From positions 873,001-937,000 of the forward strand of contig NZ_JAQFIL010000001.1 in NCBI RefSeq assembly GCF_029504655.1: a stretch of 64,000 nucleotides of DNA. Reading direction: 5' to 3'. Positions 34,637 to 43,947 of the stretch are shown piece by piece (positions within the stretch are counted from its first letter, which is position 1; every line of letters begins with the position of its first letter). The DNA comes from Catalinimonas alkaloidigena. GTDB lineage: Bacteria > Bacteroidota > Bacteroidia > Cytophagales > Cyclobacteriaceae. The position numbers and the translations under genes are program-made. A model generated the notes under the pieces. That model ran no database searches. It was not told the DNA's origin and worked only from the letters and a program-made list of their open reading frames with translations.

Positions 34637-36121
34637 ATGAAGCATAAAAACAGAGGGATATATGCGCTATTCTTATTACTAAGTCTGGGGCTTACTTTCT
34701 CGGCCCGGGGGCAGAATGAAGATGTATGGATTGAAGAACAGGCATTTTCAATGGAGGAGTTTTTTACTAACATTATTCAGCATCACCCCGTAGTAAGGCA
34801 GGCAAGGTTTCTTTCCGATTTGGCACAACAGGAGCTACGGCTGGCAAGAGGAGCTTTTGACCCCAAGCTCAAATCAAACTTTGATATTAAGGAGTTTGGG
34901 GGTACAACATATTATAAAACCTGGGATAGCAAACTTGAGGTACCTATCTGGTTTAATACAGATTTAAATGTTGGCTATGAGCAAAATGAAGGAGAATACC
35001 TGAACGAGCAGCTGCAAAATACCAGCGAGGGATTAATCTATGCAGGTGTTTCCCTTCCGGTAGGCAGAAGGCTTTTCATTGATGAAAGGCGAGCTGCTGT
35101 ACGTCAGGCAAACCTTATGCAGGATATGGCTGAAGCTGAAAAGATTAAAGAAATTAATAAAGTACTACTCAAGGCCGCCAAAGCATATTGGGATTGGTAT
35201 AACGCTTACCAAAACTATCTTATTTATGAAGAAGTAGAAGAACTGGCAAGGGAAAGGTATAATGCTATTGTGCAGCAGGTGATCAATGGAGATGTTGCTC
35301 CTTTTGATTCTTTGAAAGCCTTTATCAACTATCAGCAGCGTGAAGTGCAAAAAGAACAGGCTGAACTTGATTATACTAATGCCGGGGTAATGGTCTCTAA
35401 TTTTCTCTGGCGTAGTGCACAGAATGACGATATGAAGGCAATCCCTTTGCAGCTCGCCCCTTCAACCTACCCTGTAGTAAGTGATTCTCTTGTCAAAAAC
35501 CAGTTACTGGATGTACAGATGCTTACTATTTTGAGAGATAGCGCCCGTGTAAACCATCCGGAAATAATAAAGCTAGATACTAAGATCAGTCAGCTTGAAA
35601 TAGAGCAGCGGTTAAACAGGGAATTTCTAAAACCGGAAGTTAATCTTAAGTATAACTTTTTGACGAAGACTACTGGTGAAGGCAGTGACTCAAGTAATGG
35701 CAGTGGAAATGAAAGTTTTTTTCTGAACGACTACAAATTAGGCATGGAGCTTTATTTCCCCCTTTTTCTTCGTAAAGAAAGGGCCAAGCTTGAAAAAACC
35801 ACTATCAAACTGGAACAGAATTATTATGAAAGGCAGAATCAGGCAAGGACGATAGAAAATGAGATCATCATGGTCTACAATTCACTTTCTAACTTCAGTG
35901 AGCTGATGAGGATGCAGCAAAGGATGGTGGATAATTATCAGGCTTTACTCAATGGGGAGCTGATCAAATTTGAAAATGGTGAAAGTTCAGTTTTTTTGAT
36001 TAACACCCGGGAGACAGAGTTATTAGATGCCCGTATTAAATTGCTAAAACTACAGACACAGTACGAAAAATCTAAGATTGAATTATTATACGCGGCAGGT
36101 ATCCCTTATTTACAGCTTTAA
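34637..36121 (+). CDS. TolC-family outer-membrane channel protein
   Basis: The outer-membrane exit duct of the operon, 494 residues, 6 bases after the adaptor gene. The signal peptide ends near residue 25 (LTFSARG). Two long helical halves follow, each with alternating heptads (for example HPVVRQARFLSDLAQQELRL near 49-68 and HPEIIKLDTKISQLEIEQRL in the second half), interrupted by strands that would form the barrel (PKLKSNFDIKEFGG, VNLKYNFLTKTTG, YKLGMELYFPLF). This repeat structure is the TolC/OEP fold. The operon order ABC-adaptor-channel is that of type I secretion. No terminator follows: the last four bases overlap the convergent small gene. Confidence 0.92.
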   Translation: MKHKNRGIYALFLLLSLGLTFSARGQNEDVWIEEQAFSMEEFFTNIIQHHPVVRQARFLSDLAQQELRLARGAFDPKLKSNFDIKEFGGTTYYKTWDSKLEVPIWFNTDLNVGYEQNEGEYLNEQLQNTSEGLIYAGVSLPVGRRLFIDERRAAVRQANLMQDMAEAEKIKEINKVLLKAAKAYWDWYNAYQNYLIYEEVEELARERYNAIVQQVINGDVAPFDSLKAFINYQQREVQKEQAELDYTNAGVMVSNFLWRSAQNDDMKAIPLQLAPSTYPVVSDSLVKNQLLDVQMLTILRDSARVNHPEIIKLDTKISQLEIEQRLNREFLKPEVNLKYNFLTKTTGEGSDSSNGSGNESFFLNDYKLGMELYFPLFLRKERAKLEKTTIKLEQNYYERQNQARTIENEIIMVYNSLSNFSELMRMQQRMVDNYQALLNGELIKFENGESSVFLINTRETELLDARIKLLKLQTQYEKSKIELLYAAGIPYLQL

Positions 36122-36558
36122 GAGACTACAATACTTTTGGTCTTGTTAAATTCTTTATTACCTACTTCTACGATAAAAAATTTGGTTTTTAAAGTAGAGA
36201 GGTCAAACTCTTTTTTGAATGACCCACGGATTCTAACGTTCTCTTCGTAAAGTAAATTTCCAATAATGTCGTACACTTTAATGGATACCATCGCTTTGGT
36301 ATCATGAAGCACATTTAAAGAAAACTTACCTTGATCCAAAGAGCTGAGTTCAAAATCAAATTCTTGATTAAGGGGATTTTTGCTGTATTTCAGCTTGGTT
36401 TCATTAACCTTGGTAGTATTTTCCTGTATAGAAGTGTCTTGTACTACTACAGGGGTACGAAAAATCGCTACATCCTGAGCTATGGTCCAGGTACTAATCA
36501 AGCAGAAAAAAATGCCAGTGAGTAAACAAAATCTAAGATGTGCTGAGTAGTTTGTCAT
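36118..36558 (-). CDS. Small exported protein, little more than a T9SS-type C-terminal domain
   Basis: A protein of 146 residues: an N-terminal hydrophobic signal (FCLLTGIFFCLISTWTIAQ), a 40-residue polar spacer, and a C-terminal beta-domain of about 80 residues (KFSLNVLHDTKAMVSIKVYD, IGNLLYEENVRIRGSF, FFIVEVGNKEFNKTKSIVV as its strands) that matches the Por-type sorting domain. No separate cargo domain exists. I place the start at the ATG of 36558; an earlier non-ATG start would add 14 hydrophobic residues. It overlaps the TolC-like gene tail to tail by four bases. It might be a degenerate cargo, a small surface protein or a structural domain without secretion role. Confidence 0.7.
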   Translation of the reverse strand: MTNYSAHLRFCLLTGIFFCLISTWTIAQDVAIFRTPVVVQDTSIQENTTKVNETKLKYSKNPLNQEFDFELSSLDQGKFSLNVLHDTKAMVSIKVYDIIGNLLYEENVRIRGSFKKEFDLSTLKTKFFIVEVGNKEFNKTKSIVVS

Positions 36559-36624
36559 GCTTTCCAAAAGTAAGGAATAATATAAAAAAAAACGACACAA
36601 AACAATATTTTGTAATGGATGGTG

Positions 36625-37455
36625 TTACAGCTCCATCAGATGCACTTTGATTTGTTTATTCGTAATTGTGACAAGTCTTTCCTCCATTAAAATCACAAAT
36701 TTTATATCATCAGTGCTTCTTAAACTATATTTTTTTTGTTCCATTGTCAAAAGGTTGACAAAAAAGACATCCTTGCCGGAAGCATAGTAAAGTTGATTGT
36801 TGCTTATCTGAAAAGGTTGATTGATTTCTATAGGTAGCTTATCAATCAGGTTTCCTAAAAAATCAAATACCAGTATTTCATTTCCCTGATGAAGGTACAG
36901 CCTATTGCCATATTCTTTCAAAGACTGAACATCAGCCCTTTCCGGTAAAAAATAGTGTAGATTTACTTTAAGCACTACATTTTCAACAATCGGGTTATAC
37001 TTAACCACTTGTATATTATTTTCATCAAAAAGCCAGATCATCTGGTCATTGCTCAAAGTAGCTGCACTAAAGTGGCTGAATGGAGCTGTTTTAATGCTGC
37101 TGGTCTGCGAAGGGGTAAGAAAACGGTCAAAATACTGAAACTCCTGCCTGTTTTCGTAAAAGGCAAATACCTTCAGCATTTGTGTAGCATCCAGGCTAGT
37201 AATTTTACCCAGAGCGGGAGAAGAGTAGGATTGTACTTCCTCCAGTTGTCTGTCATACTTACTTAGTACTCCTGGCTCTGAAGCTATATATAGGTGACCC
37301 AGCGCGTCAAAAGAAACAGAAAGCGGAACATTGATAGCAATGCTATCCTGAATCACAAGAGGTTGTGCTTCTAAAGGAACTTGAATTAAAAAAATTATTG
37401 CTATGAGTATATTAGCTCTGCTTCGGATAAGTTTCAAGTGAAAATTTACTGCCAT
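36625..37455 (-). CDS. Exported predicted beta-propeller protein of unknown function
   Basis: A 276-residue exported protein. The signal peptide is the hydrophobic ANILIAIIFLIQVPLEAQ. The rest consists of repeated beta-strand units of about 40 residues with NHL/WD-like character: VSFDALGHLYIASEPGVLSKYD, MIWLFDENNIQVVKYN, NRLYLHQGNEILVFDFLG and NQLYYASGKDVFFVN (each quoted in part), suggesting a six- or five-blade propeller. The best start is the ATG at 37455, which overlaps the end of the LpxH-like gene by 44 bases and implies translational coupling. No activity can be assigned; these proteins often bind ligands on the cell envelope. Confidence 0.75.
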   Translation of the reverse strand: MAVNFHLKLIRSRANILIAIIFLIQVPLEAQPLVIQDSIAINVPLSVSFDALGHLYIASEPGVLSKYDRQLEEVQSYSSPALGKITSLDATQMLKVFAFYENRQEFQYFDRFLTPSQTSSIKTAPFSHFSAATLSNDQMIWLFDENNIQVVKYNPIVENVVLKVNLHYFLPERADVQSLKEYGNRLYLHQGNEILVFDFLGNLIDKLPIEINQPFQISNNQLYYASGKDVFFVNLLTMEQKKYSLRSTDDIKFVILMEERLVTITNKQIKVHLMEL

Positions 37456-38200
37456 CGTGTACGCCATAGGTCTGAAAACTAATCCATTCCCCAATGTTAA
37501 AATAACGACTGTTTTCGTTGAGTGGTATTTCTAAAGGAAGATGTCTATGTCCAAACACATAATAATGATGATGAGCGTTGGCTTCTACTTCCAGGCAGTA
37601 TTGATAAATCCATTCGTATTCTTTGCCCTTGAATGAATCATCAACTTTCATGTTCTTCTTGCGACTTTCTTTCGACCAAAAATGCGCCAGCCCCATACCC
37701 CATCTAGGATGAATTGCCGCGAAAAGCGTTTGAAGAAACCTGGCATGAAAAAGTTTTTTTAAAAACTTGAAGAAATGATCTCCCCCTCCCAGGCCATCGC
37801 CATGGCCAATGTGTAAAAGCTGGTCATTGATTTTTATACTTACAGGCTCTCTGATGACAGGTACGTCTAGTTCCTCAGGTAAGTAGTCAAACATCCACAT
37901 ATCATGATTGCCGGTAAAAATGATGATCGGAATGCCCCTGTCTCGTAATTCAGCGAGCTTGCCCAGAAACCGGATGAACCCTTTGGGAACCGTATACTTG
38001 TACTCAAACCAAAAATCAAATAAGTCTCCTAACAGGATGATAGCTTCAGCATCATGGGATACTATGTCCAGCCAGCTAATGATTTGTCGTTCTCTGGCTC
38101 TACTTTCTTTATAGGAGGGAGTCCCCAGATGAAAATCAGATGCAAAATAAACTTTTTTAGTAGCAGATAAAGTAAATTCTAAAGCAGGGTTGACTTGCAT
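37412..38200 (-). CDS. lpxH: UDP-2,3-diacylglucosamine diphosphatase-like (LpxH family)
   Basis: A calcineurin-like metallophosphoesterase of 262 residues, expected to cleave UDP-2,3-diacylglucosamine to lipid X in lipid A synthesis at the inner face of the cytoplasmic membrane. The metal motifs are all present in order: DFHLG (17-21), GDLFDFWFEY (near 57-66), GNHDMWM (near 97), HGDGLGGGDHFFK (near 133) and GHRHLPLEI (near 218). The GDLFDFWFEY string and the GDGLGGGDHFFKF loop favour LpxH-type rather than general phosphatases. It has no clear terminator before the overlapping propeller gene. Confidence 0.88.
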   Translation of the reverse strand: MQVNPALEFTLSATKKVYFASDFHLGTPSYKESRARERQIISWLDIVSHDAEAIILLGDLFDFWFEYKYTVPKGFIRFLGKLAELRDRGIPIIIFTGNHDMWMFDYLPEELDVPVIREPVSIKINDQLLHIGHGDGLGGGDHFFKFLKKLFHARFLQTLFAAIHPRWGMGLAHFWSKESRKKNMKVDDSFKGKEYEWIYQYCLEVEANAHHHYYVFGHRHLPLEIPLNENSRYFNIGEWISFQTYGVHDGSKFSLETYPKQS

Positions 38201-38262
38201 AATGCCCGCAAAGGTAATCTGATTGGATTAATGTTGAGTATTTAAAGAAAAAACTTAAGAAC

Positions 38263-38290
38263 AAAAAAAGCTGCACTGAGCAGCTTTTTT
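38263..38290 (-). terminator. Rho-independent terminator after ftsH
   Basis: GCTGC and GCAGC (38270-38274, 38280-38284) form a short stem around a 5-base loop, with an A-run on one side and a T-run on the other, so it could work in both directions. It lies about 30 bases past the ftsH stop. Confidence 0.85.
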
Positions 38291-38315
38291 ATCCTTATGT
38301 AAAACCATAACTATC

Positions 38316-40439
38316 TTATGAGTTTTTATTTTCTTCTTCTACAGAAGTCTTTTCTTCTTCGGAAGGCTCAGGCTTGCCATTCGCTTTAGCCTGCTTATCT
38401 GAGGCTTCAGCCTGGCTTTCATCTTCAGACTTTTCGGCTTTTGACTTGGCTGTACTTTTTGCAGTTTCCTGTTCCTTCGCCTCCTCTTCATCTGTATAAG
38501 CCTGATAAGTGGTTGGCTTGTTGAATGGTCGCTTACCAATCAGACGGTCCAGATCAGACTGGAACAGTATTTCTTTATCCAGCAGCTCTTTGGCAAGTAC
38601 TTCCAACTGCTCCTTCTTATCTAAAAGGAGTTGCTTAGTACGCTCATAAGCATCGTTGATAATTTTCCTTACCTCTTCATCAATGGTCTCAGCTGTAGCT
38701 TCAGAGTAGGGCTTGTTAAAATTATAATCTCCCTGCTGAGAATCATGGAATGAGATATTCCCGATTTTATCGTTCATACCATAAATAGTCACCATACTGT
38801 AAGCCATTTTGGTAATACGCTCCAGGTCATTTTGTGCGCCGGTTGATATCTTACCAAAGATTACATCCTCAGCTGCTCTACCTCCCAATGCCATACACAT
38901 CTGATCCAGCATCTGCTCGGTAGTGTAAAGGAATTGCTCTTTAGGCAGGTATTGCGCATAACCTAAAGCGGCTACCCCACGAGGCACAATACTTACCTTT
39001 ACTAAGGGGTCAGCGTGCTCTAAGAACCATCCGGCAATGGCGTGTCCTGCTTCATGATAAGCCACAATGGTTTTTTCCTCAGGAGAAATGATTTTGTTCT
39101 TTTTCTCCAGTCCACCGATCACACGATCTATTGCGTCGTGGAAATCCTGGGTTTCAACCATTTTCTTATTTCTTCTGGCGGCAATCAGCGCGGCTTCGTT
39201 ACAGATATTGGCAATTTCAGCACCGGCAAAGCCGGGAGTTTGTGCTGCCAGTTTCTTAGGGTTAACATCTTTAGAGACCTTGATAGGCTTGAGATGTACC
39301 TTGAAGATAGCTTCACGACCCACAATATCCGGCTTGTCAATAGATATCTGACGGTCAAATCTTCCCGGACGCAAGAGGGCAGAATCCAGCACGTCGGGAC
39401 GGTTGGTAGCTGCCAGTATAATTACTCCGGAGTCAGTAGAGAAGCCGTCCATTTCTGCTAAGAGTGAATTGAGTGTATTCTCTCGCTCATCATTAGAGCC
39501 AGGCATGGCTCCTTTGCCACGGGCACGGCCTACCGCGTCAATTTCATCAATGAAAATGATGCAGGGAGCTTTCTCTTTGGCCTGTTTAAATAAGTCGCGT
39601 ACACGAGCAGCACCCACACCTACGAACATTTCTACGAAGTCTGAGCCTGACAATGAGAAGAAAGGTACTCCTGCCTCACCGGCTACTGCTTTTGCCAGCA
39701 GGGTTTTACCCGTACCGGGTGTTCCTACTAAAAGTGCTCCTTTAGGAATTTTACCTCCCAGATTGGTATACTTGGAAGGGTTCTTCAGGAACTCAACAAT
39801 TTCTCTGATTTCTTCTTTGGCTTCATCCAGCCCCGCGACATTATCAAAAGTGACATTTACGCGGTTTTCAGCATCAAATAAAGCTGCTTTGGATTTACCG
39901 ATATTAAATATTTGCCCCCCGGGGCCTCCACCCCCTGCCATGCGGCGCATCAGGAACCAGAAACCAAAGAGTATCAGAAACAGGAATCCCCAGTTCAACA
40001 AAAAGCTGGTGATATCTGAACGTTCTTCTACCCGATAGTCTATCCTGTCTTCTGCTGGTATATCTTCCTGAGCTTCCTCAAAGTTCTTGTCAAATATATC
40101 CGGATTGGGAATCTTAAGCTTATAGTGAGGGCCATTTGAAACTGAGAACGGATTCTGTTCTTCTACTTCATTTTTATATTCACTTTCCTGTAATGCCTCA
40201 TCAGTAAGGGTTACTTCTACCAAGTTTTGATTTCTTACCAGCACTACATCTTCTACATCACCTTCCTGCAACATCTTATCAAATTGCCGCTGGGTAATTT
40301 CTATGGCTGATGAGTTTTTATTAAGATAAGTGATGGCGAATATAAGCAGCACCAGCGAGAGAATGATCCAAATCTGATAATTGGGTCTCTGTGGCGGCTT
40401 ACTGATTGGTTTTTTCTTCCTTTTGGTGTTATTTGCCAT
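38316..40439 (-). CDS. ftsH: ATP-dependent zinc metalloprotease FtsH
   Basis: A membrane-anchored hexameric AAA+ protease that degrades misfolded membrane proteins and unstable regulators. Two helices (about 22-39 and 146-165) flank a periplasmic domain. The AAA domain has Walker A GTPGTGKT (K246) and Walker B IIFIDEID (D298, E299), with the second region of homology at [19 protein letters not shown]. The zinc site HEAGH is at 462-466, and [11 protein letters not shown] carries the third ligand region. Length (707) is extended by a low-complexity tail of about 70 residues rich in Glu, Lys, Ala and Ser. It follows rsfS on the same strand after 58 bases. Confidence 0.97.
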   Translation of the reverse strand: MANNTKRKKKPISKPPQRPNYQIWIILSLVLLIFAITYLNKNSSAIEITQRQFDKMLQEGDVEDVVLVRNQNLVEVTLTDEALQESEYKNEVEEQNPFSVSNGPHYKLKIPNPDIFDKNFEEAQEDIPAEDRIDYRVEERSDITSFLLNWGFLFLILFGFWFLMRRMAGGGGPGGQIFNIGKSKAALFDAENRVNVTFDNVAGLDEAKEEIREIVEFLKNPSKYTNLGGKIPKGALLVGTPGTGKTLLAKAVAGEAGVPFFSLSGSDFVEMFVGVGAARVRDLFKQAKEKAPCIIFIDEIDAVGRARGKGAMPGSNDERENTLNSLLAEMDGFSTDSGVIILAATNRPDVLDSALLRPGRFDRQISIDKPDIVGREAIFKVHLKPIKVSKDVNPKKLAAQTPGFAGAEIANICNEAALIAARRNKKMVETQDFHDAIDRVIGGLEKKNKIISPEEKTIVAYHEAGHAIAGWFLEHADPLVKVSIVPRGVAALGYAQYLPKEQFLYTTEQMLDQMCMALGGRAAEDVIFGKISTGAQNDLERITKMAYSMVTIYGMNDKIGNISFHDSQQGDYNFNKPYSEATAETIDEEVRKIINDAYERTKQLLLDKKEQLEVLAKELLDKEILFQSDLDRLIGKRPFNKPTTYQAYTDEEEAKEQETAKSTAKSKAEKSEDESQAEASDKQAKANGKPEPSEEEKTSVEEENKNS

Positions 40440-40497
40440 TTATTTCCTCTTCTAATCCAGGTTTAACTAAACAAACGCTAGAACGGTTATTAATAAA

Positions 40498-40869
40498 TTA
40501 TAAAGTTTTATACTGAGGCTCTGTTTCTACTTCCGTAATTATTGCATCTCCCCAAAGTTCTTCAAGGGCATAAAAATCCCTACGGTCTTTCTTAAAAACA
40601 TGCGCTACTACATTCACGTAGTCGAGTAAGACCCACTCTTTATTTTCTTTTCCTTCTCTATGCCAGGGATTTTCTTTATTATTTTTGTGAACTTCTTTCT
40701 CTACAGCATCAGAAATTGCGTCTATGTGCGTATCAGAGTTTCCGGAACATATGATAAAATAATCAGCAATCGCATTTTTTACCTGACGTAAATCCATGAG
40801 CAAGATACCTTCGGCCTTTTTTTCCTGCATCCCCAGTATTACAACTTTACTAAGATCTTCTGAATTCAT
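40498..40869 (-). CDS. rsfS: Ribosomal silencing factor RsfS
   Basis: Binds ribosomal protein L14 and blocks joining of the ribosomal subunits when nutrients are short. The 123-residue protein shows the family pattern: an N-terminal helix, KKAEGILLMDLRQV, DYFIICSGNSDTHIDAISDAV (core ADYFIICSGNS near 34-45), WHREGKENKEWVLLDYVNVVAHVF (core EWVLLDYVNVVAHVF) and a C-terminal YALEELWGDA. It precedes ftsH on the minus strand and diverges from birA, 58 bases apart, an arrangement I expect to be common in the phylum. Confidence 0.95.
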   Translation of the reverse strand: MNSEDLSKVVILGMQEKKAEGILLMDLRQVKNAIADYFIICSGNSDTHIDAISDAVEKEVHKNNKENPWHREGKENKEWVLLDYVNVVAHVFKKDRRDFYALEELWGDAIITEVETEPQYKTL

Positions 40870-40927
40870 GAAATATTTATACCTTGTTTTTCCAATAATT
40901 GAAATTGAATTACAATATTACTAAAAG

Positions 40928-41719
40928 TTGCCCATAAATTCTTTCAACACGCAATTCATAGGCCGACAATTCTTACATTATCCTGTCTGTGATTCTACCA
41001 ACGCAGTGGTGATGCAAAAGTTGGCAACACCCCAGTCTGAACACAGCCTGGAAAACGGAGCGATTGTTATGGCTGATTTCCAGACCGCGGGCCGTGGTCA
41101 GCGTGATGCCCGATGGACCGCCTCTCCAGGCCTTAACCTTACATTTACCATCGCTCTGCTTCCCAATTTGCCGGTACAGCAGCAGTTTTACCTCAACATC
41201 ATTACTACACTGGCCATTTCTGACAGCTTAAAACCGCAATTGGGTGAATCACTCTCCGAGCAGCCCTCCAGGCGGCTCAAAATAAAATGGCCAAATGACC
41301 TATATTATGATGACCACAAGCTTTGCGGGATTCTGATTCAGAACAACCTGAAAGTCAATATGATTCAATCCTGTGCCATTGGTATTGGCTTAAATGTAAA
41401 TCAGCTTCATTTTGATGGTGTTCAGGCCACTTCTCTTAAGACTATTACTAAGTCTTCCTGGGATCGGTACGCAACATTGAAAGAAATTGCCCTTCACTTT
41501 GAAGAACGTTATTTCCAGCTCAAAGCTATGGAGTTGACGCAACTAAAAAAAGAATACTTGGCACAACTCTATTGGTATAATACTTTCCACAGCTTTCAGG
41601 ATAAAGATGGCGTTTTTCAGGGTAGAATTATTGATGTGTTGGAAGGAGGAGAACTTTTGGTAGAAAGGGAGGCAATAGTTAAACAATATCAACTGAAAGA
41701 AATTACCTATCTATACTAA
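40928..41719 (+). CDS. birA: Biotin--[acetyl-CoA-carboxylase] ligase
   Basis: Activates biotin with ATP and attaches it to a lysine of biotin carrier proteins such as that at 57164-57667. The catalytic motifs are present: CDSTNAVVMQ near 22, the biotinyl-AMP loop GRGQRDARWTASPGLNLTF (near 58-76), KIKWPNDLYYDDHKLCGIL (near 117-135) and GIGLNVNQ near 155. There is no N-terminal DNA-binding domain, so it is a ligase only, not a repressor. The start is a TTG: an in-frame stop lies two codons before it, and the first ATG would remove the CDSTN region. Length 263 is normal for the short class. Confidence 0.94.
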   Translation: MPINSFNTQFIGRQFLHYPVCDSTNAVVMQKLATPQSEHSLENGAIVMADFQTAGRGQRDARWTASPGLNLTFTIALLPNLPVQQQFYLNIITTLAISDSLKPQLGESLSEQPSRRLKIKWPNDLYYDDHKLCGILIQNNLKVNMIQSCAIGIGLNVNQLHFDGVQATSLKTITKSSWDRYATLKEIALHFEERYFQLKAMELTQLKKEYLAQLYWYNTFHSFQDKDGVFQGRIIDVLEGGELLVEREAIVKQYQLKEITYLY

Positions 41720-41752
41720 TCAAAAGACGAAGTTAAGAAGCTTGCACTTCAA

Positions 41753-41783
41753 TTTGATGTTGAAGTATTATATCGTAATTTCG
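41753..41783 (+). promoter_or_regulatory. Promoter candidate of ahcY
   Basis: TTTG at 41753-41756, a spacer of 19 bases and TAATTTCG at 41776-41783 (one mismatch to TAnnTTTG) form a well-spaced Bacteroidota promoter, 38 bases before the start codon. Confidence 0.5.
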
Positions 41784-41821
41784 TGTCATAATTTTCAAGA
41801 ACCTAGTAAAAAAAAATTCAA

Positions 41822-43132
41822 ATGGTTGACGAAAAAGTTCGCTACAAGGTAAAAGATATCTCACTTGCTGACTGGGGGAGAAAGGAAATCCGCCTGGCGG
41901 AAGCAGAGATGCCCGGTCTCATGGCTATCCGTGAGGAGTATGGTGCACAAAAACCTTTAAAGGGAGCTAGAATTGCCGGATGTCTGCACATGACTATACA
42001 AACGGCGGTTTTAATTGAAACATTGGTTGAACTGGGAGCAGACGTAACCTGGTCTTCTTGTAATATTTTCTCCACACAGGACCATGCTGCTGCTGCTATT
42101 GCCGCTGCCGGAATTCCTGTATTTGCCTGGAAAGGTATGAACGAAGAGGAATTCAACTGGTGTATTGAGCAGACGCTCTTCTTTGATGAGGATAAGAAAA
42201 CGCACCTTAATATGATTCTGGATGATGGGGGAGACCTTACCAATATGGTACTGGATCACTACCCTGAGTTCGTGAAAGATATCAAAGGGCTTTCAGAAGA
42301 AACTACTACCGGAGTACATCGCCTGTATGAGCGTATGAGAAAAGGTACACTTCCTCTTCCTGCAATCAATGTAAATGACTCAGTAACCAAGTCCAAGTTT
42401 GACAACAAGTATGGTTGTAAAGAGTCTCTGGTAGATGCTATCAGAAGGGCTACTGACGTAATGCTGGCTGGAAAAGTAGCAGTAGTAGCCGGATATGGTG
42501 ATGTAGGAAAAGGATCTGCACAGTCATTGAGAGGCGCCGGGGTAAGAGTTATTGTTACTGAAATTGATCCGATTTGTGCTTTACAGGCTGCCATGGACGG
42601 TTTTGAAGTGAAAAAAATGGATAATGCAGTTCCCCGTGCAGATATAGTTGTGACCGCTACCGGCAACAAAGACATTCTGGTAGACCGTCATTTCAAAGGC
42701 ATGAAAGACAAGGCGATTGTTTGTAATATCGGACACTTTGATAATGAGATTGATGTGGCCTGGTTAAATAATAATGCCAAAACTAAAACCGAAATTAAGC
42801 CTCAGGTAGATCTGTATGAGCTTGAAAATGGAAATGAGATCATTCTATTGGCTGAAGGACGTCTGGTAAACCTGGGCTGTGCTACCGGTCACCCATCTTT
42901 TGTGATGTCCAACTCATTCTCTAATCAGGTACTGGCACAAATAGAACTGTGGAAGTATTCTGACAAATATGAAAATGCGGTTTATACGCTTCCCAAGCAT
43001 CTGGATGAGAAAGTAGCAGCTTTCCACCTGGCTAAGATTGGGGTTGAACTTGAGGAGCTTTCTCAGGATCAGGCTGAATACATAGGTGTAGAGGTGAAAG
43101 GACCTTTCAAGCCTGACTATTATAGATATTAA
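41822..43132 (+). CDS. ahcY: Adenosylhomocysteinase
   Basis: Hydrolyses S-adenosylhomocysteine, the by-product of methyltransferases, to adenosine and homocysteine; NAD+ is a bound cofactor. Family marks include [19 protein letters not shown] (near 49-67), [17 protein letters not shown] (near 78-94), the NAD fold motif [17 protein letters not shown] (near 220-236) and the C-terminal KPDYYRY with its conserved lysine and tyrosine. Length (436) is normal. It is monocistronic, with its own promoter candidate and terminator; no SAH riboswitch fold is visible in the 100-base leader. Confidence 0.97.
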   Translation: MVDEKVRYKVKDISLADWGRKEIRLAEAEMPGLMAIREEYGAQKPLKGARIAGCLHMTIQTAVLIETLVELGADVTWSSCNIFSTQDHAAAAIAAAGIPVFAWKGMNEEEFNWCIEQTLFFDEDKKTHLNMILDDGGDLTNMVLDHYPEFVKDIKGLSEETTTGVHRLYERMRKGTLPLPAINVNDSVTKSKFDNKYGCKESLVDAIRRATDVMLAGKVAVVAGYGDVGKGSAQSLRGAGVRVIVTEIDPICALQAAMDGFEVKKMDNAVPRADIVVTATGNKDILVDRHFKGMKDKAIVCNIGHFDNEIDVAWLNNNAKTKTEIKPQVDLYELENGNEIILLAEGRLVNLGCATGHPSFVMSNSFSNQVLAQIELWKYSDKYENAVYTLPKHLDEKVAAFHLAKIGVELEELSQDQAEYIGVEVKGPFKPDYYRY

Positions 43133-43152
43133 TCTGTAAAAATGAATCATCT

Positions 43153-43189
43153 AAAGGGATGGGCTGGAGACAGTTCATCCCTTTTTTTT
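43153..43189 (+). terminator. Rho-independent terminator after ahcY
   Basis: AAAGGGATG (43153-43161) pairs with CATCCCTTT (43176-43184) over a 14-base loop and runs into eight T. It abuts the stop codon of the convergent methyltransferase gene. Confidence 0.85.
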
Positions 43190-43868
43190 ATAAATTCAGA
43201 ATTTTAGCAAATGAGTTTTGCAGTTTTTCCCACTTTTGCTGATGTGAGCTGACATCAAAAAGCTGTGCCATGGGAGTCGCTTTACTACCAATCCACATGC
43301 CTCCGGCGCTTCTTCTGAAGTCGGTAAACAAAGCCTGATGCTGCCATGCCGGTAACTCTGCCTGATAATATTTACGGTTAGCATCGTGTAAAATAATAAC
43401 CCCTTCCTCAGTAACGATATCCATTGCCTTCTTCAGGCAAGCTCGTCTGGCTCTTCCATCAATCAAAATAAAATCAAAGGGAGCAAATTTTATGGGGTAG
43501 TCTATGTAATCTTTTAAATCCTCGTAAGAGCCATCTTTTTCAGCATCACTAAAAGGATAATTGTTCCAGGGAACGTGATAGATATTTACCCGATCGGACT
43601 GGTTTAAATCAACGATTCGCTTTCGCCATACTTCATCAGTTTCTATGGCTGACCATTTTGCCTGGGGTGGAAGTAATTTTGGAAAATACAGCGTACTGTG
43701 CCCGGAACCCCACTCCAAACAATTTTGAGGTTGAAGCGAAGCAAAAATTTCTTCCAAAATCTCCTGCTCACGAAACTTCATGTAGGGGCGTAACTTTTTA
43801 AAACGGTATTTTTTTCCCAGTATGTTGTCTTTGGTTTCTTGACAGGATTGGATGAATAGGTTTTTCAT
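43188..43868 (-). CDS. Class I SAM-dependent methyltransferase
   Basis: A 226-residue soluble protein with a Rossmann-type methyltransferase core. The glycine motif I is CLEWGSGHSTLYF (near 49-61), followed by AIETDEVWRKR (near 79-89, acidic residue for the ribose), and FDFILIDGRARRACLKKAMD (near 130-149) then VTEEGVIILHDANRKYY. The acceptor is unknown. It is the last gene of a minus-strand group with a sulfotransferase and two glycosyltransferases, so a sugar or glycan acceptor is plausible but inferred from context only. Confidence 0.78.
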   Translation of the reverse strand: MKNLFIQSCQETKDNILGKKYRFKKLRPYMKFREQEILEEIFASLQPQNCLEWGSGHSTLYFPKLLPPQAKWSAIETDEVWRKRIVDLNQSDRVNIYHVPWNNYPFSDAEKDGSYEDLKDYIDYPIKFAPFDFILIDGRARRACLKKAMDIVTEEGVIILHDANRKYYQAELPAWQHQALFTDFRRSAGGMWIGSKATPMAQLFDVSSHQQKWEKLQNSFAKILNL

Positions 43869-43947
43869 AGAAGGATAGGAGTGTAAAAGCTAGCGAAAAG
43901 TAAAAGGTCTGAACTTCAAAAGAAATATTGTATGAAAATTTATATAT

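Noticed and set aside
39403..40038. Long plus-strand reading frame (211 codons) opposite ftsH
   Set aside because: It is a shadow of the strongly coding ftsH frame: Ser/Pro/Ala-rich composition with no domain, typical of antisense frames over conserved genes.
41720..41821. Possible SAH riboswitch or birA terminator before ahcY
   Set aside because: A single 6-bp stem CTTCAA/TTGAAG is present but without the conserved SAH aptamer bases or a T-run.
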